From the NCBI RefSeq assembly GCF_039831995.1, contig NZ_JBDOIO010000005.1, positions 310,001-374,000 on the forward strand: a DNA stretch of 64,000 nt, read 5' to 3'. This document shows, one piece after another, positions 45,060 through 55,010 of the stretch; position 1 is the first letter of the stretch, and each line of letters begins with the position of its first letter. Origin of the DNA: Paenibacillus pabuli. GTDB lineage: Bacteria > Bacillota > Bacilli > Paenibacillales > Paenibacillaceae. The notes under the pieces are model-generated. The model had not been told where the DNA came from. It did not search any database and saw only the letters and a list, made by a program, of their open reading frames with translations. Position numbers and translations under genes: made by a program.

Positions 45060-46508
45060 TTACCCATGGCTCTGTGAGACCGCAAACCCGCTTCTCTCCA
45101 GCAAGCGCGAGCTTTCCTCGTTCAAGCCCCGGAGATGCACCGTTTTGCCCAGTTTCGCATATTTGAACTTCACCTTACCTATGGCAACAACTGCCGTGTT
45201 ATCCCAGATATGTGATCCACCAAAATCAATCGTGATCTCTTCCGGATCCGTCTCGGCATGGAACTGATCCACGAAGCGGGATGAGGAACCGAAGAAGAAC
45301 GGACCATGAACGCGATATACCTTTTGTCCCTGCTCCTGGCTGGAATGAACACGGATCTTGGCCTGTTTCCACCCAAAATGCAGGGCGCTGAGCACAACGC
45401 CGACCAATACACCGATGGACAGATCGTTAGTGATGACTACGATAACCACCGTGACCACCATAACGAAGGCTTCCGCTCGGGGAACACGTGCAATATTTTT
45501 GACAGAACTCCAGTCAAACGTACCGATACACACCATAAACATGACACCTACCAGCGCACCCATCGGCACCTGTTTCACCACTCCGCTGAGCAGCAGCAAC
45601 AGGATGGCCAGAAAAGCTCCTGCGGTAAATGTGGACAGCCGTCCCCGGCCGCCAGACTTCACATTAATGACGGATTGTCCGATCATCGCACAGCCGCCCA
45701 TTCCGCCGAATAACCCGTTAACGAAGTTGGCAATCCCCTGACCGCGCACCTCACGGTTTTTGCTGCTCTTGGTCTCCGTCATTTCATCCACAATGGTAGC
45801 GGTCAGCAATGATTCCAGCAAACCTACCAACGCCATAGTGAATGAATAGGGCAGCAAAATCATCAGCGTGTTGAAGGACCACTCAATATTGGGCAGATGG
45901 AACATCGGGAGGGTACTCGTCAAATTCCCCATGTCGCCAACCTGTTTCACATCCAGATGAAACACCACCGTAATAATCGTCATTACGATGATCGCAATGA
46001 GAGGAGCCGGAATGCCTTTGAAAAACCGGGGCAAAATATAAATGATTGCCAGCGTGCCTGCGACCATCGCATACATGATCCAGTTCGCGCCTGTAAAATG
46101 CGTCAGCTGGGCCATGAAGATCAAAATCGCCAGGGCATTCACAAAACCGGTAAGCACCGAATGCGGCACAAACGTAATGAACTTTCCAACTTTAAAAATC
46201 CCCAAAATAAACTGAATAATCCCCGTCAATATCGTGGCCGCAAACAGGTATTCCACGCCGTAATCCTTGACGAGACCAACCATCAGCACCGCCATGGCGC
46301 CCGTAGCAGCCGAGATCATCCCTGGTCTTCCGCCTGCAATCGAGATCACGATTGCGATCGTAATCGATGCGTATAATCCGACCATGGGATCAACACCCGC
46401 AATGATGGAGAAGGCGATGGCTTCCGGAATCAGCGCCAGCGCTACTGTAATTCCTGCCAGCACATCACCGCGAATGTTGCCAAACCATTGTTGTTTTAAC
46501 GTATTCAT
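45060..46508 (-). CDS. SulP family anion transporter with STAS domain
   Basis: A 482-residue SLC26/SulP transporter. The N-terminal motif [28 protein letters not shown] is diagnostic; about twelve to fourteen membrane segments run to residue 380, including [23 protein letters not shown]. The C-terminal cytoplasmic STAS domain ([20 protein letters not shown]) controls activity. Substrates of this family are sulfate, bicarbonate or other anions; which one here is not readable. A leader of roughly 340 nt without a gene precedes it. It shares no strand-continuous operon with its neighbours. Confidence 0.9.
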   Translation of the reverse strand: MNTLKQQWFGNIRGDVLAGITVALALIPEAIAFSIIAGVDPMVGLYASITIAIVISIAGGRPGMISAATGAMAVLMVGLVKDYGVEYLFAATILTGIIQFILGIFKVGKFITFVPHSVLTGFVNALAILIFMAQLTHFTGANWIMYAMVAGTLAIIYILPRFFKGIPAPLIAIIVMTIITVVFHLDVKQVGDMGNLTSTLPMFHLPNIEWSFNTLMILLPYSFTMALVGLLESLLTATIVDEMTETKSSKNREVRGQGIANFVNGLFGGMGGCAMIGQSVINVKSGGRGRLSTFTAGAFLAILLLLLSGVVKQVPMGALVGVMFMVCIGTFDWSSVKNIARVPRAEAFVMVVTVVIVVITNDLSIGVLVGVVLSALHFGWKQAKIRVHSSQEQGQKVYRVHGPFFFGSSSRFVDQFHAETDPEEITIDFGGSHIWDNTAVVAIGKVKFKYAKLGKTVHLRGLNEESSRLLERSGFAVSQSHG

Positions 46509-46985
46509 ATGTTCTTGCCGTTCCTCCTACACGTATAACCCCGTGGGTTGATTACCTGCAATGCAGCAGCTCGGCACGTCACTGACCAACCACGACAGGG
46601 CAGCACAAAACAACGGAACACTCCCTCCGCATCATGGCCTGTACATGTTGAATATCAGAAGCTCTTCTTCGGCAATTCATTGTCCGAAGTCTGTAGCCTT
46701 CTGCTTGATCCGTTCCAGTGCGTTCCGAATGGTTCTGTTACATCATTCAGGTTCTAGCTTAGAAGACGTCAGAAACTGACTCCTGATGTCTCTGGTCTTC
46801 CCCTCTCAGAAAGACCGGGTCCGTTATGTACTGACCTATTATTATAGACAGGACGATCCTTTTATACGAACAGGCTATATCTTCGCTAACGATAGATTAT
46901 CCTGGGATATCTCTTATTTTTATAATATATCTCGGTTATGCTCTATTTATCTGTTTTATTGAGAATGCATTATTTTCCATACAAA
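46509..46985 (-). other. Long leader of the SulP gene, no gene seen
   Basis: No supportable reading frame is present. On the minus strand a TATAAT (46841-46846) and local stems such as GGTCTT/AAGACC (46790-46816) are visible, so a leader of about 340 nt with secondary structure is possible. I see no T-box, SAM or cobalamin riboswitch consensus. Confidence 0.35.
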
Positions 46986-47029
46986 AAGAGTTGTTAATGC
47001 TCCTTCGCTAAGGAGCATTAACAACTCTT
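46986..47029 (-). terminator. Intrinsic terminator of the aarF-type gene
   Basis: A perfect 20-bp stem (arms starting AAGAGTTGTTAATG and ending CATTAACAACTCTT) with a CGCT loop. On the minus strand it is followed by TTTGT. Confidence 0.9.
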
Positions 47030-47046
47030 CCTACTACTTTATTAAT

Positions 47047-48717
47047 CTAGAATCTTCCCGATTTGAATATGGAATAGAGCAGGAAGGCCACCATCAGTAT
47101 GGCAACCAGGAAGCCGATCTCAATAACCGGAATATCCCACAGCATCGTTGACTGATGACTAATCGAGGAACCAATAATGAGTCCGACCATGATGATACAA
47201 AAAGCGAGCAGCACGATGCTGAAGGACAGTCGGTTACTGATCTGGTCCAGCCTGCGCATCAGCGTCTCCAGCTCGGGTACGCTGACCTCAAGCCGCAGCT
47301 TACCCTTACTGATGATGGAGGACAGCTGCCGGAGCTGCCCCGGCAGTCCGATGACACTCTCAGCCATGTCAGCCGCACTGCGGAACAGCCGATTCTTGAT
47401 TCTGCCCGGACTGAACCGGTCCTTAATCAACTTCCGGCCGAAGGGTTCAGCCATATCCACGATGCTGAGCGATGGATCCAGATGTTCGATCACACCTTCC
47501 ATCGTGAGCAGCGATTTCCCCAGCAGCACAATGTCGGCTGGCATGACAACCCGGTGTCTCTGCGCGACACCAAACAGATCATTGAGCGCCTGGCCCACGC
47601 TGATTTTGGAAAAGGGAATGTCGTAATATTTGCTGCGCAGCTTGTCCAGATCGTTGTGGAGGCCGCGGAGATCCATATCATCAGGCATCATGCCCAATTT
47701 CTCAATCGCACGGATCATGCTGTCTGTATCCTTGCGCATCAATCCGATGATGAGCGAAGCCAGATGCTGCTTCATCTCGTCGCTCAGTGTGCCGACCATG
47801 CCGAAATCGATAAAGGCCAGTCGTCCATCCTTCAATACCATCAGGTTGCCGGGATGCGGATCCGCATGGAAGAATCCATGAATAAAGATCTGATTCAACA
47901 AGGAATCCACCAATCGCTGGGCAATGTCATTCAGGTCATGTCCACGTCTGACCAGTTCGTCACGATCATTCAGTTTGATGCCCTCCACGTATTCCATGGT
48001 TAACACGCGAGAAGAAGTCTGATCCCAGTAGATTAGCGGAATTTTGACTTTGTTATCCTGTTGGTACTGCTGGGCGATCTTTTCGGTATTCCGTCCCTCG
48101 ACGGTGTAATCCAGTTCAGCCATCAGTGCCTGGGCGTATTCCTCTACCATCTGCGGAATCTGATACTGTTTCACCCAGTCCCATCGCTTCTCCGCCATTG
48201 CCGTCAGCTCACGCAGAATGTCCAGATCACGCTGTACAATCCGTGAGATGCCGGGACGCTGGATCTTGATGGCGACTGCCTCACCGCTTCGAAGCTTGCC
48301 CAGATGCACCTGCCCGATGCTGGCTGCAGCCACAGGGGTATCCTCGAACCGGGAAAAGATCTCTTCCAGCGGTGTATCCAATTCCTGTTCCAAAATCCCC
48401 CGTGCCGTTTCCGAAGAGAAAGGCGGTACCTGATCCTGCAGCTTCACCAGTTCACGGATGACCGGCTCAGGCAGCAGATCCGCCCTTGTGCTTGCCAGTT
48501 GCCCCAGCTTGACGAAAGCCGGCCCCAGCTCCTGCAGCACCAGCCTGATCCGTTCACTAAGCGTTTTGGTCGTGTGTGCTTCACGTGACATCCACCGCCG
48601 GGGTATGGCCAGCAGCTGGAACAGCCCCAGCTCCTCGACCATATAACCGAAGCCATGACGCACCAGCGCCATGGCAATTTCCCGGTATCTGCCGACATGT
48701 TTAATTCGCACAGCCAT
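47047..48717 (-). CDS. AarF/UbiB/ABC1-family protein kinase-like protein
   Basis: A 556-residue ABC1 atypical kinase. The family signature KLGQLASTRADLLP (KxGQ) near residue 75, the Ala-rich loop VAAASIGQVHLGKL in place of a Gly-rich loop, VAIKIQRPG with the catalytic Lys, HADPHPGNLMV, and FIDFGMVGTL (DFG) are visible. Two C-terminal membrane helices (LSFSIVLLAFCIIMVGLIIG and VIEIGFLVAILMVAFLLYSI) anchor it. In other bacteria these proteins assist quinone metabolism. The start codon follows the stop of the phasin-like gene with no gap, so they are translated together. Confidence 0.9.
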   Translation of the reverse strand: MAVRIKHVGRYREIAMALVRHGFGYMVEELGLFQLLAIPRRWMSREAHTTKTLSERIRLVLQELGPAFVKLGQLASTRADLLPEPVIRELVKLQDQVPPFSSETARGILEQELDTPLEEIFSRFEDTPVAAASIGQVHLGKLRSGEAVAIKIQRPGISRIVQRDLDILRELTAMAEKRWDWVKQYQIPQMVEEYAQALMAELDYTVEGRNTEKIAQQYQQDNKVKIPLIYWDQTSSRVLTMEYVEGIKLNDRDELVRRGHDLNDIAQRLVDSLLNQIFIHGFFHADPHPGNLMVLKDGRLAFIDFGMVGTLSDEMKQHLASLIIGLMRKDTDSMIRAIEKLGMMPDDMDLRGLHNDLDKLRSKYYDIPFSKISVGQALNDLFGVAQRHRVVMPADIVLLGKSLLTMEGVIEHLDPSLSIVDMAEPFGRKLIKDRFSPGRIKNRLFRSAADMAESVIGLPGQLRQLSSIISKGKLRLEVSVPELETLMRRLDQISNRLSFSIVLLAFCIIMVGLIIGSSISHQSTMLWDIPVIEIGFLVAILMVAFLLYSIFKSGRF

Positions 48718-49098
48718 CTACTCGATCTCGTTTCCTTTGTGCGGAGGAGGAACTTCAAGTGGAGCTGGGGATACCTCTGGTTGAAGCTGTGGTGTGTGGC
48801 CCAGTTCGGCGAGCTTTTTCTCCAGTACCGCAACGCGCTGTTCCAGACTGGTCACATCGCTCTCCGAAGGCACGCCTACTTCCTGAAGCACCCGCTTGAC
48901 CTGCTCATGAATTACTCGCTTGAGCTGGCCCTGTTCTTCGTCGCCCCGTTCCATCAGACGCTCTACCAAGGCTTTGGATTCACCGGGCGCAAGTTCCCCG
49001 CGCTTGACCAGCTCATCTACGGTTTTTTCGATTTTTTCCTTACTTACGACGGTAAGACCCAACCCTAATGAGATCGCCTTTTTGAACAAATCGCTCAT
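48718..49098 (-). CDS. Phasin-like coiled-coil protein
   Basis: A 126-residue protein with an N-terminal amphipathic helix (MSDLFKKAISLGLGLTVVSKEKIEKTVDELVKRG, too long to give as a motif but visible as one helix). A C-terminal heptad coiled coil follows (DVTSLEQRVAVLEKKLAEL), then a Pro-rich end. It resembles the phasin/PHA-granule regulator-like proteins that lie beside ABC1 kinases in Firmicutes. ATG 49098 is nine bases after GAGGAGG. No PHA synthase gene is present nearby, so a partner role for the adjoining kinase is more likely than granule binding. Confidence 0.75.
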   Translation of the reverse strand: MSDLFKKAISLGLGLTVVSKEKIEKTVDELVKRGELAPGESKALVERLMERGDEEQGQLKRVIHEQVKRVLQEVGVPSESDVTSLEQRVAVLEKKLAELGHTPQLQPEVSPAPLEVPPPHKGNEIE

Positions 49099-49170
49099 TC
49101 TTGTCATCCTCCTCTTCGTTAATCTCTATATTATACCCTTTATAACCAGCACAACAAAGAATTGGTCAGG

Positions 49171-49809
49171 TTACACGTAACGCGCTGCCCATTTGCCGGC
49201 CTGCAGAATCAATTGGCGATAAGACTCGTTTGCAAAAGAGGGCACATGATGTCCTGGCATAAGGTACACAATCCGGCCCAGCCCATAGGTATGTGCCCAT
49301 GCCGCGGGCTTAGGACCTTCCTCGGTTTGATATTCAAGCAGGATCGTGGTTTCGGCAAATGATCCGAACTCAAACAGATAAGGCTCCTCTTCCATGGTGA
49401 ATCCGGTAATCCCCTCGGTCACGGGGTGTTTATGTTCCGTTACGGTAAACTCCAACGGAGCATACGGTGGATGATGCAGGAATTTCGCACCAATCATTTG
49501 CTTGAGTTCATAACGATTTTGGAGCGAAATCCCGTTATGTAGAATAACCAGTCCACCTCCATTGCTCACGTAGGACAGCAATCCAGCCGTCTGCTGAGGA
49601 GAGACTTTCCCTTTCCAATCGTCCATGTATGAAATACATACATCGAATCCCGATATATTTTCCTGCAGCAGCATGTTACGATTCTCGCTGCACTGCACGG
49701 TCATGCTATCATGAAAAATACGGCTGATCTCTGCGTCGACATCCTGCAGCGGATGCCAGTCCGGATGTGTATAATCGCCGAGTAACAATGCCTTTTTACG
49801 ATGGTCCAT
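49171..49809 (-). CDS. ThuA-like class I glutamine amidotransferase-fold protein
   Basis: A 212-residue protein with the flavodoxin-like fold of the ThuA/trehalose-utilisation family. Segments KALLLGDYTHPDWHPLQDVD, GLVILHNGISLQ (containing the position where glutaminases carry Cys), and RIVYLMPGHHVPSFANESYR are typical. ATG 49809 is six bases after AAGGAG. The catalytic Cys of true amidotransferases is absent, as in other ThuA proteins. Its role in sugar metabolism here is unproven. Confidence 0.8.
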   Translation of the reverse strand: MDHRKKALLLGDYTHPDWHPLQDVDAEISRIFHDSMTVQCSENRNMLLQENISGFDVCISYMDDWKGKVSPQQTAGLLSYVSNGGGLVILHNGISLQNRYELKQMIGAKFLHHPPYAPLEFTVTEHKHPVTEGITGFTMEEEPYLFEFGSFAETTILLEYQTEEGPKPAAWAHTYGLGRIVYLMPGHHVPSFANESYRQLILQAGKWAARYV

Positions 49810-49884
49810 TAATAAAACTCCTTTCATGTTAAACCTATATAAAATGAGAAATAGCGTAAAGTCCCTCTCACTTTATAAACAAGA

Positions 49885-50607
49885 TTACCAGGGAAGCTCG
49901 TCCCCCTTGTAGTCTACATACGCAGGCTGATCCCCCATAAAATCCTTGTGGCGGTCAATGAGTGCTGCGATGTGCTGTGCCGATTGTTCTGGCGTGAGGT
50001 CTGCAGCGGTATTCAGTTCCCCGCTCATATAGCTCTGCACCCACCCGGGATGGATCAGCATGACCTGTCCACCTTCATCCTTGAGCCCATTATGCACAAG
50101 CCGGGCCTGCATGTTCAGTGCAGATTTGGACATACAGTAGGCGAACCAGCCATGCCTGCTGCATTGCTCAATACTGCCTGCCTCCGACGAAATGTCTACG
50201 ATCAGCTTGTTCGCTCCCTCAAGAAGGAGGGGCAGCAAAGCGTGAGTTACACGCAGCGAACCCAGGGTATTCACATTGAATACCTCCGCCATTTCGGCAA
50301 AGTTTAGTGGTCCGCGGACATGATCCTCAATATTCCCTAGTATAGCCGCATTATTGATCAGCATATCCAAATGATCTGTGTCCAGTTTAATTGTTTCGGT
50401 ACACAGCGCAACGGACAGATCATCGGCAATGTCCAGCTCAATGACCCGAAGATGCTTCGGATAAGCCTGCGTGAGCAGACGGATTCCTTCCGATTCCTCC
50501 ATGCCTAGACCTGCAGCGTATACGGTGTATCCTCTCTTCAGCATTTGCGCTGTCAGTGCCAATCCCAGACCACGCGCCGCCCCGGTTACACATACGGTTT
50601 TCACCAT
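49885..50607 (-). CDS. SDR family oxidoreductase
   Basis: A 240-residue classical short-chain dehydrogenase. TGAARGLG binds the nucleotide, NNAAILG follows, and the catalytic Ser (ISSEAGS) and YCMSK (YxxxK) are intact, unlike the SDR at 672-1460. ATG 50607 follows GAGGGAGG by about six bases. The substrate is unknown. It lies directly beyond the 3' end of the cobalamin operon on the same strand but is separated by about 165 bp, with no link to cobalamin synthesis in sequence. Confidence 0.87.
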   Translation of the reverse strand: MVKTVCVTGAARGLGLALTAQMLKRGYTVYAAGLGMEESEGIRLLTQAYPKHLRVIELDIADDLSVALCTETIKLDTDHLDMLINNAAILGNIEDHVRGPLNFAEMAEVFNVNTLGSLRVTHALLPLLLEGANKLIVDISSEAGSIEQCSRHGWFAYCMSKSALNMQARLVHNGLKDEGGQVMLIHPGWVQSYMSGELNTAADLTPEQSAQHIAALIDRHKDFMGDQPAYVDYKGDELPW

Positions 50608-50771
50608 GCTATCCCTCCCTCGCAAGGTTAATCTGTCTTTAATTCATTCCACATGGTCAGGCAAAAACCTCTAATTGTAAACAGGAAAGCTCAACTTCAC
50701 GACCAAAGTCTCATGATGTGACGCGTGAAGAATTCTCTTTTCTGTTATTGCTTAACCAGAAAAATCTCTCT

Positions 50772-52274
50772 TCAAATATGCTGACCACTTCTTCTCAGTC
50801 GGTATGCCAGACAATGCCATACCCATCTCTTTGCCACACCCGGATGAGAACCAAGATGTATATGGGTATACCCGGCTACAACGTTACCTCTGGCATATCC
50901 CTCCTGCTTCATACCCCGTAATCCCTTAGTCTCATAAGCATAGGGAATGCTGCCTTCCTCTTGGTAGGTCATAGTTGAGTAATGAAACTCGTGGCCCCGT
51001 ATGACATCACCTTTTTCCAGCAAAAAGGAATCCTCTACAGCTCTGGCTTCGCGGTATCCGAGTGCTGCACGCTTCGCTTGCATCTGTACTTGGGCAGGGA
51101 TAATGCCTGCCATGTTATATGTTAGCCCTTCTCGGTTTGTTAACGTTTCCGCGAGCACCATATAACCTCCACACTCCGCAAACAGTGGCATATCACCACG
51201 AACGGCCTCGCGCAGTCCCTCCAGAAATAACACATTATCTGCGATCAATGCCGCAAACTCCTCCGGGAAGCCCCCGCCAAGATAAATGCCATCTGCCTCA
51301 GACGGTATGCCTTCCCCTGCAAGAGGACTGAAGTACTTTAATTGGGCTCCGGCTGCTTCCAGCAGCTCCAGGTTGTCCGGGTAATAGAAATTAAAAGCGG
51401 CATCCCGCGCAACGGCGATGACTGGATAGGACGAAATCTCTCGTTCATCGGGCTGTCCTGACGCGCTGTCTCCGCTGCTCTTCAAGTCGGCTCCAGACCA
51501 CAGAGAATCTGAGTTTTGCCTTGAGACATTCTCGCGGCTGATGGCTAACTCTTCTATAGAAGGGGCAGCCTTGGCTATGGCAACAATGGCATCCAGATCG
51601 GTGCCTTCCAGCAGCACGTCCGCTGCCCGCTCAAATAACGGCTCCAGTTCCCCTCGCTCGATGGCAGGGACCAACCCCAAGTGACGCTCGGGAATCGACA
51701 TGTCCTCCTCCCGTTTCAGCCAGCCCACCACAGGAATACCGCACATCTGCTCAATGGCTTTTTTCACGATACTGTAGTGGCCAGCACTTCCGCAGCGATT
51801 GACGATCACACCAGCAATGTTAAGCTCTGGCTCCAGCTGCTGAAAACCAAGCACGATGGCAGCTGCACTACGTGCCATGCTGCGGACATCCACGACCAGA
51901 ATAACCGGAGTCTGTGTAACGAGGGCGATCTCCGCCGTAGACCCCGTATTGCTTAGAGGATCCTTGCCATCGTACAATCCCATGACACCCTCAATAATGG
52001 AAATATCATGTCCCGCTGACGCCTTGGCAAATGCGTTTCTTACGTACTCCGGGGATGTCATCCATGCATCCAGATTCCGCGATGCTCTACCCGTTACAGC
52101 CGTATGATATGTAGGATCAATATAATCCGGCCCACACTTGAAGCCCTGTACGCTCATTCCGCTCCGAGCCAGTGCTTTCATCAGGCCCAGGGTCACCGTC
52201 GTTTTTCCTGCCCCGCTCCCCGTTCCGGCGATGATCAGTCGGGGTCTGGCATGTTGATTTGAAATGCTCATCAT
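50772..52274 (-). CDS. cbiA: Cobyrinate a,c-diamide synthase
   Basis: A 500-residue glutamine-dependent amidotransferase that amidates the a and c carboxylates of cob(II)yrinate, the last step encoded here. The N-terminal ATP-binding domain shows GTGSGAGKTTVTLGLMKAL, the QGFKCGPDYIDPTYH motif, and FLEGVMGLYDG. The C-terminal glutaminase domain has the active-site Cys in LFAECGGYMVL and a late RGHEFHYS. ATG 52274 follows AAAGGTGG by six bases; upstream codons to 52310 are not needed. A GC-rich hairpin separates it from cbiG. Confidence 0.95.
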   Translation of the reverse strand: MMSISNQHARPRLIIAGTGSGAGKTTVTLGLMKALARSGMSVQGFKCGPDYIDPTYHTAVTGRASRNLDAWMTSPEYVRNAFAKASAGHDISIIEGVMGLYDGKDPLSNTGSTAEIALVTQTPVILVVDVRSMARSAAAIVLGFQQLEPELNIAGVIVNRCGSAGHYSIVKKAIEQMCGIPVVGWLKREEDMSIPERHLGLVPAIERGELEPLFERAADVLLEGTDLDAIVAIAKAAPSIEELAISRENVSRQNSDSLWSGADLKSSGDSASGQPDEREISSYPVIAVARDAAFNFYYPDNLELLEAAGAQLKYFSPLAGEGIPSEADGIYLGGGFPEEFAALIADNVLFLEGLREAVRGDMPLFAECGGYMVLAETLTNREGLTYNMAGIIPAQVQMQAKRAALGYREARAVEDSFLLEKGDVIRGHEFHYSTMTYQEEGSIPYAYETKGLRGMKQEGYARGNVVAGYTHIHLGSHPGVAKRWVWHCLAYRLRRSGQHI

Positions 52275-52303
52275 CAATTTCCACCTTTCTGAGATATAAC
52301 AAA

Positions 52304-52326
52304 ACCGCACCTATATACGATGCGGC
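52304..52326 (-). terminator. Weak hairpin between cbiG and cbiA
   Basis: On the minus strand GCCGCA and TGCGGT close a short stem followed by TTTGTT. It may partially attenuate transcription into cbiA. Confidence 0.45.
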
Positions 52327-52383
52327 CTAAATAATACATAGTTGCTTCATCTCGTGAAGCGCATTGTATTATTCCAATATAAT

Positions 52384-53472
52384 TTAGTCAAAAGGGATTC
52401 TCGTTACGGAAATCGTCAGGTTTCCGCTCTTCTTCTTCTCCAGCAGCCAGTGGTCTGCTCCGGAAGACAGCAATGCCGCAGGCTCGCTCACACCGTAAGC
52501 TCCTGTATATTTATATACCGTCTCGGACGGGTTTGGAAGCTTGACTGCATTCAGCTCGGCTGGCGTATACGTCACGAGTTCCCAGCCATATTTGGCGCAT
52601 AGAGCCAGCAGGCCTTCTTCATCCTTTTTCAGATCAATGGTGGCTATGTTTCGTACGCTTTTCACCGAAAGAGACAACTCTTCCAATGTGGCGAGCATCT
52701 CCTGTTCCAGTTCTTCCATGGATGTACCGCGGTTGCAGCCCATGCCCAGTACGAGACTCTTCGGACGATACAGCACACCATTTGTCAGGAAACGTGTCTG
52801 TTCATCTTCGGTAAGCAGGCGGTCACTGACCACAAGTGCCGCGTTGAACGGAAACGACTCGGTTTCCTCCATGCTGCTGAAGACGCGGATATGATCCGGT
52901 ACAGGCTTGTTATATCGCCACCAGTTCCGCTCTCCCGTCTCCTGAATCAGAGCAACAGGCTCCTCGTTAACAACAGCTGCACTGACTGGCGTTGCCTTGT
53001 CGAAGCTGTCCACAACCCAGCCCAGCTCCCGTCCGAACATGTCTACCGGGATCGTTCCTTGGACGTCCGAGGCCGTTGTGATCACCGCGCGTGCTCCGAG
53101 CACTTCCGCGACCTGACGAGTCAGTTCATTCGCACCGCCAAGATGGCCCGACAGCACGCTGATCACATTCTCGCCGCGGTCATCAATGACCAGCACGGCA
53201 GGGTCGACTTTTTTGTCCACCAGCAGCGGGGCGATCATGCGGACTACCGCTCCCAGAGAGATAAACAGAATGATGCCATTGTATCGCTTGAACAGATCAG
53301 GCAAAATCAGCTTCACCGAGCCTTCAAACAGCTGATAACCCAGCTCTTTCTCATCCCCGCGGGCAAACTTGCTCATGTAATACACGTCCGTACCCTGGAA
53401 TTGTCCAGCCAGATGGCGTACCATCTCCACACCATGCTTCGTAATGGCCACGGCTGCAAACGGGTTACTCAC
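52384..53472 (-). CDS. cbiG: Cobalt-precorrin-5A hydrolase
   Basis: A 362-residue CbiG that opens the delta-lactone of cobalt-precorrin-5A and releases the two-carbon fragment in the anaerobic pathway. The N-terminal domain (VAITKHGVEMVRHLA, IILFISLGAVVRMIAPLL, VISVLSGHLGGANELT) and the C-terminal domain (SLVLGMGCNRGTSMEELE, LTISVTRIPFD) are both intact. GTG 53472 overlaps the cbiF stop by eight bases. Its presence shows the cobalt-early pathway. Confidence 0.95.
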   Translation of the reverse strand: MSNPFAAVAITKHGVEMVRHLAGQFQGTDVYYMSKFARGDEKELGYQLFEGSVKLILPDLFKRYNGIILFISLGAVVRMIAPLLVDKKVDPAVLVIDDRGENVISVLSGHLGGANELTRQVAEVLGARAVITTASDVQGTIPVDMFGRELGWVVDSFDKATPVSAAVVNEEPVALIQETGERNWWRYNKPVPDHIRVFSSMEETESFPFNAALVVSDRLLTEDEQTRFLTNGVLYRPKSLVLGMGCNRGTSMEELEQEMLATLEELSLSVKSVRNIATIDLKKDEEGLLALCAKYGWELVTYTPAELNAVKLPNPSETVYKYTGAYGVSEPAALLSSGADHWLLEKKKSGNLTISVTRIPFD

Positions 53473-54262
53473 CGGACTTCACTCCTTTGCGATAACCATG
53501 GGTGAAGGATTTGTCATACAGCTTGGACCGGTGGGCATCCCGGTTCACGAGATCGGGATCAAGCGCCCATCCTGCCAGAATCATGGCATGCATCGTAATG
53601 CCTGCGGCACGCAGATCGGCAGCCAGATTGGCGAGCGTAGTCCGTACAATCTTCTGATCCGGCCAAGTCGCCCGCTGCACAACCGCCACCGGGGTATCTT
53701 CGCTCCACCCTGCGGCGAGGAATTCGACCACGACTTTTTTCGCCAGCGTTGCACTCAGGAAGAGGGCCACCGTACAGTGATGCGATGCCAGATCACGCAG
53801 CTTCTCGCGTTCAGGCACTGGCGTACGTCCTTCTGCGCGTGTAAGGATTACGGTCTGCGTCAGTTCCGGCACGGTAAGTTCTGCTCCGAGGGCTGCTGCC
53901 GAAGCAAAGACCGAGCTCACCCCCGGAATAATCTCATATTCCACGCCCTGCTGTTTCAGCAGTACCATCTGTTCCAGAATTGCGCCGTACATCGCCGGAT
54001 CACCGGTATGCACACGAGCGACGCTGCGGCCTGCCCGGGTGGCTTCACACATCAGTTCAACCTGCTGCTCCAGATCCATGCCGGAGCTTTGCAGCACTTC
54101 TGCTTCAGGCTTTGCCGTCGCAATCAGTTCATCGTTCACGAGTGAGTCGGTGTACAGGACCAGATCCGCGTTTCTCAAAATGTTCGATCCCTTCACCGTA
54201 ATCAGTTCCGGGTCGCCCGGGCCTGCACCTACGATATAAACTTTCGGTTCAAGTGTTTTCAT
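53465..54262 (-). CDS. cbiF: Cobalt-precorrin-4 C11-methyltransferase
   Basis: A 265-residue tetrapyrrole methylase. YIVGAGPGDPELITVKG and RVHTGDPAMYGAILEQM are the SAM loops; GVSSVFASAAALGAELTVPE and FLAAGWSEDTPVAVVQRATWPDQ follow in the CbiF order. It adds the C11 methyl group to cobalt-precorrin-4. Its start overlaps the cbiL stop by four bases, and its stop overlaps cbiG. Confidence 0.95.
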   Translation of the reverse strand: MKTLEPKVYIVGAGPGDPELITVKGSNILRNADLVLYTDSLVNDELIATAKPEAEVLQSSGMDLEQQVELMCEATRAGRSVARVHTGDPAMYGAILEQMVLLKQQGVEYEIIPGVSSVFASAAALGAELTVPELTQTVILTRAEGRTPVPEREKLRDLASHHCTVALFLSATLAKKVVVEFLAAGWSEDTPVAVVQRATWPDQKIVRTTLANLAADLRAAGITMHAMILAGWALDPDLVNRDAHRSKLYDKSFTHGYRKGVKSGE

Positions 54263-54978
54263 TTGCTCACCACCATCAGGCTCAGATATTCCAGCTCCTG
54301 CCCTTTCAGTTCACGGGCATCGCGCCAGACCAATTCATATGGGGAAGTGACTTTGGTGACAACTGAGGCTTTGCCGCCGAGTCCCATCTCGTCCAGCAAT
54401 TCAAGCATCGGGTCCAGCACCTTGGCCACTTTGATAAATACAATTGTATCGTGATGCTCAATTGCCTGACGCATCGCTTCCTTATCGGCGGTTGCGGGGA
54501 TAATACCCACCTGCTCGTCACCGTCTGCCAGATGGATGTCCAGTGCTGCTGCGGCACCCAGTACAGAAGAAATTCCCGGAATCGAAGCAATCGGGACTTC
54601 GGGATGCAGTTCACGCATCAGTCGTGCCAGATGGATAAAGGTACTGTACAGGTTCGGATCACCTTCCGTTACAAAGGCTACATCCTTGCCTTCCTTCAGC
54701 GCACCCCAGCAGGCTTCAACAGTTTTGCCCCACTCCCGTTCAAGGACAACCGGGTCCTTGGTCATCGGAAAGATCAGGCCGAGCATCTCTTTCTCTTCCG
54801 GGTTCACATACAGTTCCACGATTTCGTGGGCATACGATTTGCCGCCTTTACGCTTCTTCGGATAGGCAACCACCGGACACTCCCGGATCATTCGATATGC
54901 CTTCACCGTAATCAGTTCCGGATCTCCCGGCCCGACACCCACGCCATACAGCGTACCTACTGCTGCTGCCGTACTCAT
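54259..54978 (-). CDS. cbiL: Cobalt-factor II C20-methyltransferase
   Basis: A 239-residue tetrapyrrole methylase of the CbiL/CobI class that methylates C20 of the early cobalt isobacteriochlorin. LYGVGVGPGDPELITVKAYR, VAFVTEGDPNLYSTFIHLARL and IPGISSVLGAAAALDIHLADG are visible. ATG 54978 follows GGGGG by eight bases; the frame to 55014 is an N-terminal overextension. It lies 32 bp from cbiET and overlaps cbiF. Confidence 0.93.
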   Translation of the reverse strand: MSTAAAVGTLYGVGVGPGDPELITVKAYRMIRECPVVAYPKKRKGGKSYAHEIVELYVNPEEKEMLGLIFPMTKDPVVLEREWGKTVEACWGALKEGKDVAFVTEGDPNLYSTFIHLARLMRELHPEVPIASIPGISSVLGAAAALDIHLADGDEQVGIIPATADKEAMRQAIEHHDTIVFIKVAKVLDPMLELLDEMGLGGKASVVTKVTSPYELVWRDARELKGQELEYLSLMVVSK

Positions 54979-55010
54979 GTTGTTTTCCCCCTTATCCTGT
55001 CCTTGAAAAA

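Noticed and set aside
46548..46779. Two short overlapping plus-strand frames in the SulP leader
   Set aside because: No ribosome site, mutual overlap in different frames and atypical residue composition.
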